Of a stretch of 64,000 bases of DNA, positions 62,501 through 64,000 are shown in pieces. Origin of the DNA: Chitinophaga niabensis (lineage in GTDB: Bacteria; Bacteroidota; Bacteroidia; Chitinophagales; Chitinophagaceae); contig NZ_CP154260.1 in NCBI RefSeq assembly GCF_039545795.1, positions 1,741,001 to 1,805,000 of the forward strand. Direction: 5' to 3'. The notes under the pieces are model-generated. The model did no database searches. It was given only the letters and a program-made list of their open reading frames with translations, and was not told the DNA's origin. Position numbers and translations under genes: made by a program. Every line of letters begins with the position of its first letter. Positions within the stretch are counted from its first letter, which is position 1.

Positions 62501-63025
62501 CTAGTTGGGCACAAAGGGAATGCCAGTGGTAATGGCGTTGATTATCAATGGGTATTGATGCTTCGGTTGTCCGGTTTTAACCCGTACGGTGTTCGCTTTT
62601 GAACAGGATAAATAGAAGGGTTTGTTATCTGTAAAGATCAGTTTTCCGTGCTGGTCCACATACATCCCCGGTTTGGAAAGCGGGATCTTTTCTTCTTCTT
62701 TTTTATACACACCTTCGAGGTGCACGGCAATCTCTTCCGCCTCCATTCCCACTTTCAACATCTGCATAGCCATGCCTGTCAAAGCCCGGTACATTTCATG
62801 CACCCTGTTTTCTTCCGGCAGGCTGCGGTAGCAACGGGAAGCCAGTCTGGATGCGATCACCAGCATACCGGCATACGCCATGGTTCTTTTGAACCGGGGA
62901 TCTTTCTTTACGCGTTTGCCGGTTAAGGAGCTTTTCAAACGGGCATAGTAACCATCCTTCGTTTTATAAAAACAAATGTTATCAATGGTACCTCTGATCT
63001 TTATCGGGCCGGTTTGCTTTGCCAT
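62501..63025 (-). CDS. Conserved hypothetical protein coupled to the permease gene
   Basis: Protein of about 174 residues that I cannot assign a function. It has a basic N-terminal segment (KQTGPIKIRGTIDNICFYKTKDGYYARLKSS) of a kind I associate with short Bacteroidota hypothetical proteins, a central helical part (SRLASRCYRSLPEENRVHEMYRALTGMAMQML) and a mixed C-terminus. No signal peptide or membrane span is evident, so it is probably cytoplasmic. The frame is open to ATG 63082, but Met at 63025 gives the more natural start. Only two bases separate its stop from the permease start, so the two are almost certainly co-translated. The 11-bp repeat array lies 48 bases upstream. Confidence 0.75.
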   Translation of the reverse strand: MAKQTGPIKIRGTIDNICFYKTKDGYYARLKSSLTGKRVKKDPRFKRTMAYAGMLVIASRLASRCYRSLPEENRVHEMYRALTGMAMQMLKVGMEAEEIAVHLEGVYKKEEEKIPLSKPGMYVDQHGKLIFTDNKPFYLSCSKANTVRVKTGQPKHQYPLIINAITTGIPFVPN

Positions 63026-63072
63026 ATGGCAAAAATAAGGGATAGCATACATCCGGTTTATTGGGATTTCCC

Positions 63073-63171
63073 AAAAAAGCATAGCAATCCCGTAGCAATC
63101 CCGTAGTAATCCCGTAGTAATCCCGTATCAAACCCGTATCAATCCCGTATCAAAAGCATAGTAAAAGCGCA
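63073..63171. repeat. Array of nine 11-bp tandem repeats
   Basis: Nine head-to-tail units of exactly 11 bases run from 63073 to 63171. Units two and three are identical (GCAATCCCGTA), four and five are GTAATCCCGTA, six and seven are TCAAACCCGTA and TCAATCCCGTA, and the outer units are degenerate (AAAAAAGCATA, TCAAAAGCATA, GTAAAAGCGCA). The array fills the space between the divergent hypothetical gene and the promoter candidate of the ECF sigma gene. Confidence 0.9.
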
Positions 63172-63172
63172 C

Positions 63173-63204
63173 TTTCCTGATAGCAGATTATGTAGATATT
63201 TTTG
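63173..63204 (+). promoter_or_regulatory. Bacteroidota-type promoter of the ECF sigma gene
   Basis: TATTTTTG (63197-63204) matches TAnnTTTG exactly, with TTTC (63173-63176, one mismatch from TTTG) 20 bases upstream. Transcription should start near 63211, giving a leader of about 63 bases. The repeat array ends one base before the -33 element. Confidence 0.6.
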
Positions 63205-63273
63205 TATGTTTACGCTGCCTGACAGCACGAATAACAGGAAGTGTCAGCCGCCAGCACCCGTACCATGTAACAC

Positions 63274-63867
63274 ATGAACAAGTCCCAGCTCTATAATAGT
63301 GACCTGATTTCCATTAAAAATGGAGACAGGAAGGCATTTGATAATTTTTACGTTGCGTATTTCGACCGCATCTTTGTTTTGCTTCTTTTCTTTTCCAAAT
63401 CCAGGGAAGTAGCGCAAGACCTGTCCCAGGAAACTTTTGCAAGAGTTTGGGAATCCCGCGCATCCCTAAACCCGGAAAATTCGCTTAAAAGCTATACCCG
63501 CCGCATCGCGAAAAATCTTCTCCAGGACTATTTCCGGAAAATTGCCGTAAGAAATAAACACGAAAAAAATTTGCAGGCAGCAGACCAGGTGGAAAACAAA
63601 ACGATGGATCGGGTATTAGACAGCGAACTGCGGAACCTGCTGGAAGAAGCCGTAAAAAAACTCCCCCCTGACAAACAAGTGATTTTCAGGATGAGCCGTT
63701 ATGAACACCTTACCTATGCAGAAATAGCAGCTGCGTTGAATATTACCCCCAAAGCCGTTGAAAGACATATGGCAAGAGCGCTGCAATATCTCAGAACCTA
63801 TCTTACCGAAAAGGCCGGATACCAGTTGCCGGTTTGCCTTTTGTTCTTCAGCACCCTGTCTCAATAA
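63274..63867 (+). CDS. ECF-type RNA polymerase sigma factor (FecI-like)
   Basis: ECF sigma factor of 197 residues. Region 2 spans about 15-80 (DRKAFDNFYVAYFDRIFVLLL, then AQDLSQETFARVWESRASL, SYTRRIAKNLLQDYFRK). Region 4 spans about 125-180 (LPPDKQVIFRMSRYEHLTYAEIA, then NITPKAVERHMARALQYLRTYL). A hydrophobic tail (YQLPVCLLFFSTLSQ) ends the protein. It is more divergent from the other three sigma factors in its Lys/Asn-rich linker (VRNKHEKNLQAADQ). A probable FecR gene begins 78 bases after its stop, so another SusCD locus is likely beyond the right edge. Confidence 0.94.
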   Translation: MNKSQLYNSDLISIKNGDRKAFDNFYVAYFDRIFVLLLFFSKSREVAQDLSQETFARVWESRASLNPENSLKSYTRRIAKNLLQDYFRKIAVRNKHEKNLQAADQVENKTMDRVLDSELRNLLEEAVKKLPPDKQVIFRMSRYEHLTYAEIAAALNITPKAVERHMARALQYLRTYLTEKAGYQLPVCLLFFSTLSQ

Positions 63868-63945
63868 AAAAAATGCAAACAGAGGGGGGATAGCTCACAG
63901 TAGAACGTATTAGTTATTATATCGCTGCCAAATGAATAGATCCAG

Positions 63946-64000
63946 ATGAATAGATCAAGGCTATATGCCATTCTCGAAAAAATAAAAAAGGGTAATTCCA
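63946..64000 (+). CDS. Start of a probable FecR-family anti-sigma factor, cut by window edge
   Basis: Eighteen codons are visible, beginning MNRSRLYAILEKIKKGNS. The spacing after an ECF sigma gene and the pattern LEKIKKGNS, like the LLxxYLxGT opening of FecR cytoplasmic domains, support the call. The fragment is too short for certainty. An overlapping five-codon frame from 63932 ends on this start codon. Confidence 0.5.
   Translation, partial: MNRSRLYAILEKIKKGNS

Noticed and set aside
63026..63082. 19-codon N-terminal extension of the hypothetical gene
   Set aside because: The extension begins inside the degenerate edge of the repeat array and is unlike the family opening; Met at 63025 is preferred.
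63073..63171. CRISPR array
   Set aside because: Units are 11 bases with no spacers and no cas genes nearby; it is a simple tandem repeat.
1..64000. tRNA, rRNA or riboswitch
   Set aside because: No cloverleaf, rRNA-like sequence or recognised riboswitch core was seen in the gaps by eye; a covariance-model scan would be needed to exclude small RNAs.

Overview
The window looks like a chromosomal segment of a Bacteroidota bacterium, most likely Chitinophaga or a close relative in the Chitinophagaceae. This rests on five SusC/SusD pairs, four ECF sigma factors of which three are followed by complete FecR anti-sigma genes, a type IX secretion (T9SS) type B sorting tail beside a PorP/SprF-like protein, and promoter candidates of the Bacteroidota form TTTG-N19/20-TAnnTTTG. 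The assignment comes from gene content and is not based on a database search. No rRNA, tRNA, CRISPR array or intact transposase was seen.

Layout: (1) 55-6332, minus strand: operon of a clan GH-A hydrolase, SusC and SusD. (2) 6916-24040, plus strand: ECF sigma, FecR, STN-bearing SusC, SusD, then six secreted enzymes (GH-D-like, CE1-like esterase with a large C-terminal extension, GH35/DUF5597, NodB-type deacetylase, second CE1-like esterase, GH78 rhamnosidase), closed by a strong terminator. The set points to an acylated glycan containing rhamnose and galactose, such as rhamnogalacturonan or arabinogalactan. (3) 24226-33931, plus: ECF sigma, FecR, STN-bearing SusC, SusD, a secreted endonuclease/exonuclease/phosphatase (EEP) family enzyme and a BACON/DUF5689 lipoprotein, with no glycosidase. 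(4) 34028-44277: YCII protein, CHRD lipoprotein, a giant PKD adhesin with its PorP partner, a small membrane protein, and a large HEAT/cytochrome c lipoprotein of the PVC dehydrogenase type. (5) 44699-49917: SusC/SusD pair without regulator or enzyme. (6) 49992-52734: divergent glycine-zipper lipoprotein and a short UvrA-like ATPase. (7) 52788-60054: ECF sigma, FecR, SusC without STN, SusD and a secreted glycerophosphodiester phosphodiesterase. (8) 60138-63025, minus: conserved hypothetical gene two bases ahead of a MacB/FtsX-type permease. (9) 63274-end: another ECF sigma and the first codons of a probable FecR.

In loci 2 and 3 the logic is the familiar one: substrate binding at SusC is passed through the STN domain to FecR, which frees the ECF sigma factor to raise transcription of the locus. 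Locus 7 breaks this pattern because its SusC has no STN. Loci 3 and 7 carry phosphodiester-cleaving enzymes where glycosidases are expected, so they may collect phosphorylated substrates (nucleic acid, phospholipid head groups, teichoic-type polymers).

The most unusual non-coding signals are an 11-bp-period repeat array directly upstream of an ECF sigma promoter (63073-63171), a perfect 16-bp hairpin between susD and the enzyme genes of locus 2 (13799-13843), a terminator whose loop appears to hold an inserted IS3-end-like palindrome (60060-60130), and an orphan minus-strand terminator preceded by a possible 46-residue gene (44367-44569).
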